From contig JACPZX010000023.1 in the NCBI GenBank assembly GCA_016195325.1, positions 62,001 to 126,000 of the forward strand: a stretch of DNA of 64,000 nt, written 5' to 3'. The position numbers and the translations under genes are program-made. The DNA comes from Acidobacteriota bacterium. Its GTDB lineage: Bacteria; Acidobacteriota; Polarisedimenticolia; JACPZX01. Below, piece after piece: positions 49,825-59,514 of this stretch. Under the pieces are notes generated by a model. The model worked only from the letters and a program-made list of their open reading frames with translations, did not search any database and was not told the DNA's origin. The stretch's first letter is position 1, and every line of letters begins with the position of its first letter.

Positions 49825-52800
49825 GGCTACGCGGCGGTGCCGTCGCGGGAATTGCATCGCTCGTCGTCGCTCTCGGCGCCCTCGCCGCCGCGCCGGCACT
49901 CTGCGCCGAGCGCGAGCCGTCCCCGGCGGGGGTCGCGGTCGGGGAGTCGGACCCGTGCGCGCTCGGCGGGCGGAGCGACGACGAGCCCCTCGCGGCCCTC
50001 GTCACCGTGCATCCCGAGCGCGAAGGCGGGGCGGACGCCTTCGGAGCGGCCGCCGCGTGCGCCCGGGGGCGGCACCTTCAGCTCGACGTCCGGCTCGCCC
50101 CCCCCTCCGACTGGCAGCGCGCCGCGGATCCGTACGGCGCGCTGAAGCCGTGGCTCGACGCGCTCGACCGGTTTTTTCAGCGGCACGTCGCGTCCATCCA
50201 CGTGGTCGAGCTCGGCGAGCGCCCCGACGAAACGTTCGAGCCGAGGGCCTACGCGTACCTGGTCGAGAAGGTTTCGACGATGCTTCGCTCGCTCGACCCG
50301 CGCGTGCGCCTGGTGGTCGGCGCGCTCTCGCCGGCCCACGCCCCGTGGCTCCGGGAGATCCCCCCCTCGCGGCTCGATCCGTACGTGACGGGGTTCGCCC
50401 TGTCGGATCCGGTCGATCTCGAGGCGACCCGCGCCTCGCTCGCGGCGGACTATCCGGCGGCCGCGCTCTGGCTCCACGCGGCGGCCGGAGCGACGGCCGA
50501 GGCATTCCTCGCCCGGATGGCGTCGGCGAGCGCCGCCGGCGTGAAGATCGTGTGGGCGGAATCCGGAGGCGCGGGGGCGCGGATGGCCGGGGCCCTCGCT
50601 CTCGCTCTGCCATCCCGCTTCGTGGCCGACGCGCATCCCGCCGCGATGAGCGCGGACGGCGTGGCGGGGGCGGGCCTCCTGGGCGCGCTCCTCGACCCTC
50701 TCGGCCCCGAGAGGGGGCTGCTCCTCGCGCCCCCGCCCGCCGCCGCGCGGGAGGAGCCCCTCCAGATCGTCATCGGGGTCGGGGGAATCCGGCAGGCGCG
50801 CGCGTTCGATCTTTCTCTCGGGCGCGAGCTGATAGTCCCCGGGCTTCGCCCGGGAGATCGGGGGGGCGAGACCCGGCTCACGATCGAGCCGACGCCCGGC
50901 CCGATCCTCGTCCGCTATCTCGCGGACGAGCCGGCCCGAGGCGCCCTCGAGTCGGTCGGGGTGACGGCGCAGGGAGAGATGAGCGCCGCGGAGATCGTGG
51001 CGCGCATGAGGGCGGTGGAGGCGGCCCAGGGGCGCCGGCTCCGGAGCTACATGGCGAGGGCGACCCTCTCGTTCCACTACCGCGCCGAGGCGCTCCAGGA
51101 GGCGTTCGACTACGCGTCGGTCAACCGTTTCTACTGGCGCGACGGCGTGGGGGAGTACGAGGAGACGGACCTCTTCATCAACGGCGCGCGCTGGCGCGGC
51201 ACGCCGCCGAGCCTTCCTTTCGTGCAGCCCGAGATGGTGAAGGAGGTTCCGCTCGACATCCGGCTCGACGCCTCGTACGCCTACCGCCTCGAGGGACACG
51301 AGCGTCTCGCGGGCGCGCCGTGCTACGTCGTCTCGTTCGAGCCCGTCGGCACCGCTCCCTCGCTCTACTCGGGAAGCGTCTGGGTCGACGAGACGTCGTT
51401 CGCGCGGCGGCGGATCCGCCTCGTCCAGCATGGGCTGAAAGAGCCGATCACCAGCACCTCCGACGAGATCGACTACGCGCCGGTGGGGGGGGAGGGGGGG
51501 GAGTCCTGGCTCCCGAAGAACGGCTATCGCCAGATGGTCCTCACGGTCCTCGGCCACAGCGTCGTCGTCGAGAGGCGCGCCGCGTACGAGGAGATCCGCG
51601 TGAACCCCGACGGCTTCGACCAGGCGCGCGCCGACGCCTTCGCGTCTTCGCATCCGATCGTGCGCGACGACGCCGGAGGGATGGCGGTCCTCAGGAAGCA
51701 GCCCGATGGATCGCGCACGGCGCAGAGGGAGTCGCTGGAGAACACCGCCATCTTCGGCGGGATCGGATTCGATCCGCGGCCCCACATCGGCGTTCCGTTC
51801 GTGGGGCTCAACTACTTCAACTTCGACTGGCGCGGCACGGGAACGCAGCTCGACGTCGCCTTCGCCGGCATCCTCCTCGACACCGTCTGGACCGATCCCC
51901 GGTTCCTCGGGAGCCACTGGGAGCTCTCGCTCGAGGGGAGGTTCATCGGCATCTCCGCCGCCTCGCGCCGCCCCACCGACTCCGGCTTCCAGGGCCGGGA
52001 GGATCTGAAGATCTTCGAGCAGGTCGGCTTCCTCACGCTCGCGCACCCTCTCACGACCTTCAGCCGCATCGAGCTGCAGACGGAGCTGTCGTGGGACGCG
52101 TACCTGAGATCGAAGCACACGGACGGAGCGATGGTCCTCCCGGCCGACGGCTTCACGCTCACCGAGGCGGCGCGATGGAAGTACTCCCGCGCGGGGTACA
52201 TCCTGTCGCTGTGGGCCTCGGAGAGCGCGAGATCCCGATGGGCGGACTGGGGATTGCCGCCGGGCGCCTCGGGTGTCCCGGGCGATCGCGGCGTGGCCGG
52301 CGACGATCGCTTCATGAAGTGGGGTCTCGACGCGATCAAGGCGTACTACCCGACGCGGCTGCAGAAGGTGAGCCTCGGCGTCTCGGCCCAGGCGGGCTCC
52401 GCCCTCGATCGGTTCTCGCGCTTCGAGATCGGAGAGTTCGGCCGCGTGGGCGCCATCCGCATCCGCGGCTACAACGGCGCGGGCATCACCTTCGACCGCG
52501 GGGTGACCGGAAAGGTCACGTACCAGTTCACGCTGGCCGGAAACGTGAGCGTCGAGCTCGGCGTCGAGGGGGCGGTGCTCGAGAACCAGGAGGACTTCAC
52601 GACCCGCAGCGCGGGCGATCGCGAGACGATCGCGGGCGGCGGGTTCGGTGTCTCGTTCAACGGGCCGTGGGGAACCCTCGTCAGCGTTCGCAGCGGATGG
52701 GCGCTGCAGTCGTCGCTCCCGATCCACGGCAGCAGCGCCTCGTCGCGCCTCGTGCTCATCAAGACGTTCGGCCGGTGGCCGTTCCGCAGGCAGGCCGCAC

Positions 52801-52829
52801 CCGATCCGGCGGCGGCGGCGACCCCCTGA
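49821..52829 (+). CDS. Large envelope protein with TIM-like, LolA-like and beta-barrel regions
   Basis: This 1,002-residue protein has a signal peptide (about 1-29). Residues about 60-290 have the alternating strand/helix look of a glycoside-hydrolase-like TIM barrel (HLQLDVRLAPPSDW, SIHVVELGE, VRLVVGALSP, VKIVWAESGG). Residues about 385-590 resemble LolA/outer-membrane lipoprotein-sorting domains (EIVARMRAVEAAQG, GSVWVDETSFARRRIRLVQ). The remaining 400 residues alternate amphipathic strands and end in a short tail, like an outer-membrane barrel (RIRGYNGAGITFDRGVTG resembles the Omp85 lid region). It is coupled to the membrane glycosyltransferase-like gene. I know no named family with this order. 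Confidence 0.6.
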   Translation: MRLRGGAVAGIASLVVALGALAAAPALCAEREPSPAGVAVGESDPCALGGRSDDEPLAALVTVHPEREGGADAFGAAAACARGRHLQLDVRLAPPSDWQRAADPYGALKPWLDALDRFFQRHVASIHVVELGERPDETFEPRAYAYLVEKVSTMLRSLDPRVRLVVGALSPAHAPWLREIPPSRLDPYVTGFALSDPVDLEATRASLAADYPAAALWLHAAAGATAEAFLARMASASAAGVKIVWAESGGAGARMAGALALALPSRFVADAHPAAMSADGVAGAGLLGALLDPLGPERGLLLAPPPAAAREEPLQIVIGVGGIRQARAFDLSLGRELIVPGLRPGDRGGETRLTIEPTPGPILVRYLADEPARGALESVGVTAQGEMSAAEIVARMRAVEAAQGRRLRSYMARATLSFHYRAEALQEAFDYASVNRFYWRDGVGEYEETDLFINGARWRGTPPSLPFVQPEMVKEVPLDIRLDASYAYRLEGHERLAGAPCYVVSFEPVGTAPSLYSGSVWVDETSFARRRIRLVQHGLKEPITSTSDEIDYAPVGGEGGESWLPKNGYRQMVLTVLGHSVVVERRAAYEEIRVNPDGFDQARADAFASSHPIVRDDAGGMAVLRKQPDGSRTAQRESLENTAIFGGIGFDPRPHIGVPFVGLNYFNFDWRGTGTQLDVAFAGILLDTVWTDPRFLGSHWELSLEGRFIGISAASRRPTDSGFQGREDLKIFEQVGFLTLAHPLTTFSRIELQTELSWDAYLRSKHTDGAMVLPADGFTLTEAARWKYSRAGYILSLWASESARSRWADWGLPPGASGVPGDRGVAGDDRFMKWGLDAIKAYYPTRLQKVSLGVSAQAGSALDRFSRFEIGEFGRVGAIRIRGYNGAGITFDRGVTGKVTYQFTLAGNVSVELGVEGAVLENQEDFTTRSAGDRETIAGGGFGVSFNGPWGTLVSVRSGWALQSSLPIHGSSASSRLVLIKTFGRWPFRRQAAPDPAAAATP

Positions 52830-52847
52830 GCCGGTGGGCCCCGGTGG

Positions 52848-52853
52848 TATCAT
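52848..52853 (+). promoter_or_regulatory. TATCAT -10 element, leaderless placement
   Basis: TATCAT ends 6 bp before the ATG at 52860, the same geometry as at 10222 on the other strand. The -35 region is weak (CTGAGC at 16 bp). Confidence 0.35.
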
Positions 52854-52859
52854 CGCGTG

Positions 52860-53675
52860 ATGGATGAAGACAGGGAGCGAACGCGCGACGAGCGATCGAG
52901 TGAGGCCTGGCGCGCCCTCGAGGAAGGGGACGTCGAGTCGGCGCTCGCCACGGCGCGCGCTCTCCTCCACGAGGACCCGGAGGACGGCGAGGCGCATTAC
53001 CTCGCGGGCTCCGCGCTGATGGACGGGGACGATCTGGCCGCGGCCGAGCCGCATCTGAGGCGCGCGATCGAGCTCAACCCGGGGAACCTCGACGCGCGCG
53101 CCGCCCTCGCCCAGATGCTCTACGAGATCTGCCGGTTCGCCGACGCGCGCGCCGAGGTGGCGATGCTCCTCGAGGGGGATCCCGAGGATCCCCAGGCGCA
53201 CCACCTCGCCGCCCTCCTCGCGGAGAGGCGCGGCGAGCTGGCCGCGGCCGAGGAGTCGGAGCGCATGGCGCACCGGCTCGCCCCCGACGCGTACCCGCTG
53301 CCGCCCAGGTTCACCGCCGCGGAGTTCGACGCGTCGGTCGACGCGGCGTCGGCCGATCTTCCGGCGATGTTCCGCGAGCGCATGGTGAACCTCGCGGTGA
53401 TCGTGGAGGACGTTCCCGCGGAGAGGCTGCTCCGATCCCTCGCCGATCCGACCCCCGGCCTCCTCGGGCTCTTCGTGGGGACGCCCCTCCCCGAGAAGCA
53501 CCTCTCGGATCTCCCCTCCCCGCCAGACGCCATCTACCTCTTCAAGCGAAACCTGGAGCGCGTCTCTGAGAGCCGCGACGAGCTGGTCGAGGAGATCCGG
53601 ATCACGATGCTCCACGAGATCGGGCACTTCCTCGGCCTCGACGAGGACGACCTCGAGGCCAGCGGCTACCAGTAG
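52860..53675 (+). CDS. TPR protein with C-terminal zincin (Zincin_1/DUF1025) domain
   Basis: This 271-residue protein has two or three TPR units (about 15-135: ALEEGDVESALATARALLHE and AEPHLRRAIELNPGN), a linker, and a metallopeptidase-like domain from about 165. That domain ends in MLHEIGHFLGLDEDDLE, the HExxH-x5-D zinc motif of the Zincin_1 family. TPR plus Zincin_1 is a recurring fusion in bacteria of unknown substrate. I take the ATG at 52860; a GTG directly before it is also possible. Confidence 0.82.
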   Translation: MDEDRERTRDERSSEAWRALEEGDVESALATARALLHEDPEDGEAHYLAGSALMDGDDLAAAEPHLRRAIELNPGNLDARAALAQMLYEICRFADARAEVAMLLEGDPEDPQAHHLAALLAERRGELAAAEESERMAHRLAPDAYPLPPRFTAAEFDASVDAASADLPAMFRERMVNLAVIVEDVPAERLLRSLADPTPGLLGLFVGTPLPEKHLSDLPSPPDAIYLFKRNLERVSESRDELVEEIRITMLHEIGHFLGLDEDDLEASGYQ

Positions 53676-53678
53676 CCC

Positions 53679-54980
53679 TCAGAGCGAGCCGCTCCCCTTG
53701 ACGTCGAGGTAACGGTTGACGATCGCGACCGGGAGCGACGAAGGCTTGACGTCGAGCAGCCGGATTCCGTGTCCCGAGATCGCGCGATGGGCGCGGCGGC
53801 GCGCCTCGAGGTAGTGATGCACCGCCCCGACGCGGAGGGCGTCGTCGAAGGTCGCGACGGGCGTCGCCAGCGCGCGATCGAGAGCCGATTCCCGGAGGCT
53901 CGCGACCATCACGAGGTGGCGTCGCCTCAGCCTGCGGAGCACGGCGGCCGCCTCGGCCCCCTCCTCGTCGCGCAGGTTCGTCAGCACCACGACGAGCGCG
54001 CGCTTTCGCTGCGTCGCGGAGAATCGGGCCGCCGCCGACGCGATGTCCGAGGCCGACGCGCCGGGCGAGAGATCGTGCACCGCGTCGAGGAGGCGTCTCA
54101 TCGCCGCCGGCCCCTTCATGGGCGCCACCCGGCGCTCCGTCTCCCCGAACGCGAGGAGGCCCACCGAGTCCCCCTGCTTCAGCGCGACGTACGCGAGGAG
54201 CAGCAGGCTCTTGAGCGCGTGATCGAAGTGCGACTCGCCGTCATCCACGGCGCGCATGCTGCGCCCGCAGTCGAGCAGGAAGACCACCTGCTGATCGCGC
54301 TCGTCCTGGTACTCGCGCGAGACGAGGCGGCCCCGGCGGGAGGTCGCCTTCCAGTCGATCTGACGGAGCGGGTCGCCGGGCCGGTAGTCGCGGAGCGCGT
54401 GGAGCTCGGTCCCTTCGCCCCGGCGCGGCCGGCGCCGGATCCCGATCTGGCTCGTCCGGTTGTCGACCGCGAGGAGCGCGTAGCGGATCGCCGGGGCGTA
54501 GTCGGGGCAGACGCGCACCGTGGTCGTCCCGCCCGCGCGGCGCGAGAGATCGAACAGCCCCAGAGCCGAGCGGAGCCGGACCTCGGCCCGGCCGAACGTC
54601 ATCGCGCCGCGCGCACGGGGGCGCACTCGGTAGGAGATCTCGACCCACCCCCCCGCCGGGACCCGCGCGGCGAGGGGCATCCCCTCGACCTCGGCGAGCG
54701 GGGGATGGTGGTCGAAGACCTCGACGTCGATCGCGCGCCCGGCGGGGGCGGCGAGCCGCAGCCGGACCGTGCACCAGTTCCCCACCGGGATGGACGAGGG
54801 GACGGCGCGCGTGACGTCGGGAGCCGGGAGGCGGCGCGACGCGAGCAGATCCGAAAGCGCCGCCGCCGTCACCAGCGCGCCCGCGGCGATCGTCACCGTG
54901 AACCCTCCGCGCGCGACGTCGGCGGCCGCGGCGATCGCCACGAGGCCGCACACCCCGAGGAGGCGGCGCGAGGGGGTCAT
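53679..54980 (-). CDS. DUF58 protein (vWA-like)
   Basis: This 433-residue protein has two N-terminal membrane helices, a beta-rich middle (about 60-170), and then the DUF58 core LHALRDYRPGDPLRQIDWKATSRRG, seen here in overlapping parts, with a vWA-like fold (FLLDCGRSM supplies the metal-site Asp, but the following Ser-x-Ser is altered). DUF58 proteins partner MoxR ATPases. It overlaps the MoxR gene by 4 bp at the start and is the last gene of the unit. Confidence 0.88.
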   Translation of the reverse strand: MTPSRRLLGVCGLVAIAAAADVARGGFTVTIAAGALVTAAALSDLLASRRLPAPDVTRAVPSSIPVGNWCTVRLRLAAPAGRAIDVEVFDHHPPLAEVEGMPLAARVPAGGWVEISYRVRPRARGAMTFGRAEVRLRSALGLFDLSRRAGGTTTVRVCPDYAPAIRYALLAVDNRTSQIGIRRRPRRGEGTELHALRDYRPGDPLRQIDWKATSRRGRLVSREYQDERDQQVVFLLDCGRSMRAVDDGESHFDHALKSLLLLAYVALKQGDSVGLLAFGETERRVAPMKGPAAMRRLLDAVHDLSPGASASDIASAAARFSATQRKRALVVVLTNLRDEEGAEAAAVLRRLRRRHLVMVASLRESALDRALATPVATFDDALRVGAVHHYLEARRRAHRAISGHGIRLLDVKPSSLPVAIVNRYLDVKGSGSL

Positions 54981-55948
54981 GCGCGCGGCGCCTCGACGGC
55001 GTCGACGACCGCCTTCAGCACCGAATCCACCGGCCGCCCCTCGATGTCGAGGTCGGGGGCGATGGTGATCCGGTGCCTGAGGGCGGGGAGGGCCATCCTC
55101 TTGACGTCGTCGGGGGTGACGAAGTCGCGCCCCGCGACGAGCGCCGCGGCTCTCGCGGCGCGCACGAGCGCGATGGCGCCCCGCGGGCTCGCCCCCATCG
55201 CGATCCCCGGCGCCGCGCGCGTCGCCCTGACGATCCGCACCGCGTACTCGGCCACGCGGCGATCGACGGTGAGGCCCGCGACGAAGCGCTGCAGCGAGAC
55301 GACCGCCTCCGCGTCCGCCACGGGCTCGACCCCCGAGACGTCGAGGGCGTCCCCCACGCGCCCGAGGGTGGCCGCCGCGACCAGATCGATCTCGTCCTTC
55401 TCCCCCGGGAAGTCGACGCGGACCTTGAGGAGGAAGCGATCCAGCTCCGCCTCCGGGAGCGGGTAGGTCCCCTCGAGCTCGACGGGGTTCTGCGTCGCGA
55501 TCGCCATGAACGGAGGGGCGAGCGGAAACGACTTCCCCTCGATCGTGATCTGCTGCTCCTGCATGACCTCCAGGAGCGCGGCCTGCGTCTTCGCGGGGGC
55601 CCGGTTGATCTCGTCCGCGAGCAGGAGGTTCGTGAAGGCCGGCCCCTGGCGGATGCGGAAGCGGCCGCTCGCCGAGTCGAAGATCGCGTGTCCCACGACG
55701 TCGCTGGGCATCAGGTCCGGCGTGAACTGGATGCGCGCGAAGCGCCCGCCGAAGGTGCGGGCCATCGCCAGGACGGTCAGCGTCTTGCCCACTCCCGGCA
55801 CCCCCTCGAGCAGCACGTGCCCCGCCGCGAGGAAGGCGATCACCATCTGATCGATCATCTCGTCCTGTCCGAGCACGGCCTTCCGGACCTGGGCCCCGAG
55901 CCGCGCCGCGACTCCCGCGGCGCGCTCGAGCGGCGTCTCTTCGCTCAC
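54977..55948 (-). CDS. MoxR-type AAA+ ATPase
   Basis: This 323-residue ATPase has Walker A LLEGVPGVGKT, Walker B LLADEINRAPAKTQAALLE, sensor 1 FMAIATQNPVE and a C-terminal lid (GASPRGAIALVRAARAAALV). MoxR proteins act as chaperone-like remodellers of partner proteins, often with vWA domains. The GTG at 55948 overlaps the previous stop (GTGA) and has GAGGAG 6 nt upstream. Confidence 0.93.
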   Translation of the reverse strand: MSEETPLERAAGVAARLGAQVRKAVLGQDEMIDQMVIAFLAAGHVLLEGVPGVGKTLTVLAMARTFGGRFARIQFTPDLMPSDVVGHAIFDSASGRFRIRQGPAFTNLLLADEINRAPAKTQAALLEVMQEQQITIEGKSFPLAPPFMAIATQNPVELEGTYPLPEAELDRFLLKVRVDFPGEKDEIDLVAAATLGRVGDALDVSGVEPVADAEAVVSLQRFVAGLTVDRRVAEYAVRIVRATRAAPGIAMGASPRGAIALVRAARAAALVAGRDFVTPDDVKRMALPALRHRITIAPDLDIEGRPVDSVLKAVVDAVEAPRA

Positions 55949-57063
55949 AGCGATCTCCTCGATGACTGCAGGGCGCGCATCGCGCGCGTGAAGGCCTCCG
56001 GATCGGCGGGCGCGGCGCCGGTGAGCGCGGCCAGGATCTCGCGCCGGCCGGCGGCGCCCGCGTGGGCGGCGAGCGCCCGGCTCCTCGCCGTCGCGGGAAG
56101 CGCGGCGAGATCCGGCCGCTTCCGGCCGATCTCGCGCTCGAGCTCGGCGCGGGCGGCGTCGAACAGGACGTCCTCGCGCCGCCGCCTCCAGAGGAAGCGC
56201 CCGACGGCGTCGACGTGCTCCATGAGGCTGCGGCTCCCCGGCTCGGGGCTCGGGACGATGGGGCCGAACCGCGCGCCGAGTCGCCAGAGCGAGAGAGCGC
56301 CGAGGGCGGCGATCGCGATGAGGATGGGACCGCCGCGCCGCCACAGGATGGACGCGAAGGTGGCGCGGGTCGCCGTCCGGACGAGCACGATGCGGTGCGG
56401 GCTCCCCGCGTCGCGCGCGAGGCGGAGGAGGAGCCGCGCGTGGTCGAGATCGCCGATTCGATCGTTCTCGATGAAGGCGAGGTCCGCGACGGCGACGAGA
56501 TCCCCGCGGCCCAGCGGAACGCGCAGGAGGACGCCGGCCTCGCGGGCGTCTCCCGCGCCGGCTCCGGGGCGTCGCTCCGGGAGGAGGCGCGGGCCCCGGG
56601 TGCGGACGCGCAGCGACTCGTCGGGGTTCCTGAGCTGCACGCGGGCGGCCGGGCCCGGCTCCTGCGTCGGGAGAGGCTCGCTCCCGCGCGATGGCCTGAT
56701 GGAGAAGGCGGACAGGAGCGGGTCGACGCCGGGCGATCGGGCGTCGACGATGGCGTGGCCTCCCGACGCGACCCAGGTCGCGATCTCCCGGACCTCCTCT
56801 CCGGTCATCTCCATGTCGCCGCCCGTGACGATGAGCGCGTCGCGCGTCGCCGGCAGCGGGGTGACGCGGGTGGCGCCGGTGGCGGGGAATCCCGACCGCG
56901 ACAGGAACATCTTCGCCGCGAGCAGCGGATCCTCGCGCGCCGCCTCGCCGGGCGGGATCGGCATCTCCACCTCGACCCGCTCCAGTCGGCTTGCCACGAA
57001 ACTTCCCAGCAGGGCGGCCGCGGCCAGGAGCGCCGTCGTGGCGATCGCGGCGCGCCGGTTCAC
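55945..57063 (-). CDS. DUF4350-domain membrane protein
   Basis: This 372-residue protein has an N-terminal helix (about 5-22). A DUF4350-like GATase/ThuA-fold region (about 35-240) contains LIVTGGDMEMTGEEVREIATWV, in two parts. A second helix lies near 270 (GPILIAIAALGALSLWRLG), with a helical cytoplasmic tail. The fold resembles the ABC-type auxiliary domain found beside MoxR/DUF58 genes. Both ends overlap neighbours by GTGA. Confidence 0.78.
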   Translation of the reverse strand: MNRRAAIATTALLAAAALLGSFVASRLERVEVEMPIPPGEAAREDPLLAAKMFLSRSGFPATGATRVTPLPATRDALIVTGGDMEMTGEEVREIATWVASGGHAIVDARSPGVDPLLSAFSIRPSRGSEPLPTQEPGPAARVQLRNPDESLRVRTRGPRLLPERRPGAGAGDAREAGVLLRVPLGRGDLVAVADLAFIENDRIGDLDHARLLLRLARDAGSPHRIVLVRTATRATFASILWRRGGPILIAIAALGALSLWRLGARFGPIVPSPEPGSRSLMEHVDAVGRFLWRRRREDVLFDAARAELEREIGRKRPDLAALPATARSRALAAHAGAAGRREILAALTGAAPADPEAFTRAMRALQSSRRSL

Positions 57064-58523
57064 CGCGAGGCTCCGAAGTGCGTCGACCACGCGCCGAGAA
57101 TCTCCTGCGCCCTCGTCTCTCCGGGGCGTCGCCGTCCGTACGCGGCCGCCTGCCAGCACTCGGTCAGCCCGCGGAAGTACGCCGCCCGGGCCGCCGGGAG
57201 CCGCCGGGTCGCCACCCTCAGGCATTCCCCCTCCGTCGAGCTTCGATCCAGGGGGAGCTTCTCGACGCTCACGAGGCACGCGAGCGCCCCGCGGTAGAGA
57301 AGGCCCAGCGCTTCGGCGGCCTTCCCCTCGCTCCACAGGCGTCGCGCGGCCTCGGGGATGTCGGCGGGAAAGGCCTCCGGGCGCACGTCGAGCCCCGAGA
57401 TCGTCCCGGGCGTCGGGCTCTCGAGGCGCTTGCCGCCGGAGCGTCGCTCCGGATCCGCGCGCACCACCCGGATGAAGACGAAGACCAGCGCCGAGACGAC
57501 CAGCGCCCAGAGGATCGGCTGGGCGAGGGCGGCGAACGCTTCGCCGAGCGTCTCGAGCCACGGGGATCTCGACGCGTCCGGCTCGCGGGCCTTGAAATCG
57601 AATGGTTTCACGCGCCAGGTCTTCACGGGGCGCGTGCCGCCGAACTCCGGGTCCCGAAGGATCCGCCGGATGAGCTGCGCGGGGTCGGACCGCGCGGGCG
57701 CGGGATCGGCGGCCGCGGCGGCGGGCAAGATCAGGACGAAGGAGATCAGAATCACGGCGGCCGCGGCGACCGAACGGAGCCTCCGCGCGAGGGTCCGGAA
57801 CGAGATCTCGACGTCCCAGGCCTCGAGGCGCGCTCGCCGGTTCAGGTAGAGGCCGAACCCTCCGCCGACGTAGAAGGGCTCGATGACGAGCATCGCGAGC
57901 AGGTAGAGGGAGGCGACGAGCCACTGCGTCTGAAGCGAGGGGACGAACGCTCCGAAGCGGCCGAGGTCCTCGATCGAGCCGTCGAGCCCGATGTCTCCGA
58001 TCATCAGGTACGCGAGCCCGGCCACCCCGGCCGCCACGACGATCTCGAAGAGGGAGCACATGAACGTCAGCTGGCGCGCTTCGGCGGAGCATCCCCTGCC
58101 GAGAACCCGGCGACGGGCGGCGCGCGCGCCCCCCGAGAGACCCTCGAGCTGCCCGATCGAAAGGTTGAACGACCGCGCCGGATCGAGCCGGTGGATCGTC
58201 AGCGCGGGTAGCCAGCCCGGCCGGAGGAGGCCGGAAAGCGCCGCGAGCGCCTCCCGCGTCGTCGGGGCCGCCCCGAAGAGCGAGCGGCTGAGCACGTACA
58301 GCGGGATCCGATCGAGGAGCGGCTTGAGCCACCAGACGATCAGCGCCGCGATCATCGGCCGGTTCCAGAACGCGAGGGAGACCGAGGCGGTGAGGGGGAT
58401 CGCGATCGCGAGCCACGGCGCGAAGATCGCGCGCCGCCACGTCCCGACCATCCCGAAGCCGAGATCGATCGACTCCCAGTACGACCGCGGGCGGATCACC
58501 GCCGTCACCTTCTCAAGATCCAT
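57060..58523 (-). CDS. Membrane protein with C-terminal DUF4129 domain
   Basis: This 487-residue protein has five or six N-terminal helices, a proline-rich periplasmic loop and a last helix near residue 330. A cytosolic DUF4129 domain follows (ARRLWSEGKAAEALGLLYRG and ALACLVSVEKLPLDRSSTEGE). DUF4129 is regularly encoded in MoxR operons. The ATG at 58523 overlaps the SpoIIM-like gene by 11 bp. Confidence 0.8.
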   Translation of the reverse strand: MDLEKVTAVIRPRSYWESIDLGFGMVGTWRRAIFAPWLAIAIPLTASVSLAFWNRPMIAALIVWWLKPLLDRIPLYVLSRSLFGAAPTTREALAALSGLLRPGWLPALTIHRLDPARSFNLSIGQLEGLSGGARAARRRVLGRGCSAEARQLTFMCSLFEIVVAAGVAGLAYLMIGDIGLDGSIEDLGRFGAFVPSLQTQWLVASLYLLAMLVIEPFYVGGGFGLYLNRRARLEAWDVEISFRTLARRLRSVAAAAVILISFVLILPAAAAADPAPARSDPAQLIRRILRDPEFGGTRPVKTWRVKPFDFKAREPDASRSPWLETLGEAFAALAQPILWALVVSALVFVFIRVVRADPERRSGGKRLESPTPGTISGLDVRPEAFPADIPEAARRLWSEGKAAEALGLLYRGALACLVSVEKLPLDRSSTEGECLRVATRRLPAARAAYFRGLTECWQAAAYGRRRPGETRAQEILGAWSTHFGASR

Positions 58524-59514
58524 CGCGGCCTCCGGCGAGGGCGAGGTACCCGAGGATCGCCAGCCAGAGCGTCGCGCCGGCGGCGAACTTGATCGGCGCG
58601 GCGATCCCCGCGAGCGGCGACCAGAACCCCTCGATGAAGGCGGCCACGAACAGCATGCCGCAGGCGCCGGCGACCAGGACGATGCTCCCCCGGGCGGCAT
58701 CCCTGAGCGCATCGGCCCGGCTCAGGCGCCCGGGGGCGACGAGCGCCGCGCCCAGACAGATCCCCGCCGCCCCGGACAGCACGATCGCCGTCAGCTCGAA
58801 GGGCGAGTGCCCGGCGACGAACGGGAAGAAGGCCGCGGCGGAGGGAGACGTCGCGAAGTGTCCCATGACCGTCCCGATCATCAGCCCGTTGTAGAGGAGG
58901 AAGAAGATCGATCCGAGGCCCAGGAAGATCCCCCCCGCGTAGGTCCGGAAGGCGATGCCGCCGTTGTGGTAGATGTAGTACCCGAACATCCCGAGGTTCG
59001 TCTCCTCGTGCCGCGTCCGCCCGAAGTGCGTCGACGAATGGTCGTACATCTCGTCGAGGGCGCGAATCGTCGGCGCGTCGAGGATGGCGGAGGCCGCCTC
59101 GGGCTGGACGATCACCCAGATCGCGGCGGCGAGGCCCGGCAGGAGGAAGAGGGCCGCGGCGAGCGCGACCGCTCCGATCCGGCGCCGGACGATGCGCGGG
59201 AACTCGACCGCCGCGCTCGCGACGGCCGCGCGCACCGTGCGGCCGCGGTTTCCGTAGAGCTGCCGGTGCCCGCGCAGCGCGAGATCGTTCAGCCGCTCGA
59301 TGAGGTCGGTCCCGTACAGCCTGAGGCGGGCGAGAGCCAGGTGACGGCAGGCCGCGCGGTAGAGAAGGTCGAACCGCGCCGGATCGGGGGGCCCCGATCG
59401 GATCGACGGCGCGGCCCCCGGCCCCGTCCGCCGCCGCGCGTCGAGGCTCGTGAGGAGGGCGTCGAGCTCCTCCCATTCGGGCCGGTGGCGGGACTCGAAC
59501 TCCTCGCGCGTCAC
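58513..59514 (-). CDS. SpoIIM-like membrane protein
   Basis: This 333-residue protein has an N-terminal cytosolic helical domain (about 1-110) and five or six membrane helices. The stage-II sporulation protein M signature segments are YYIYHNGGIAFRTYAGGIFLG (shortened here to its ends YYIYHNG and AGGIFLG) and HSPFELTAIVLSGAAG. In non-sporulating bacteria this family accompanies MoxR and RDD genes. The GTG start overlaps the RDD stop. Confidence 0.85.
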   Translation of the reverse strand: MTREEFESRHRPEWEELDALLTSLDARRRTGPGAAPSIRSGPPDPARFDLLYRAACRHLALARLRLYGTDLIERLNDLALRGHRQLYGNRGRTVRAAVASAAVEFPRIVRRRIGAVALAAALFLLPGLAAAIWVIVQPEAASAILDAPTIRALDEMYDHSSTHFGRTRHEETNLGMFGYYIYHNGGIAFRTYAGGIFLGLGSIFFLLYNGLMIGTVMGHFATSPSAAAFFPFVAGHSPFELTAIVLSGAAGICLGAALVAPGRLSRADALRDAARGSIVLVAGACGMLFVAAFIEGFWSPLAGIAAPIKFAAGATLWLAILGYLALAGGRDGS

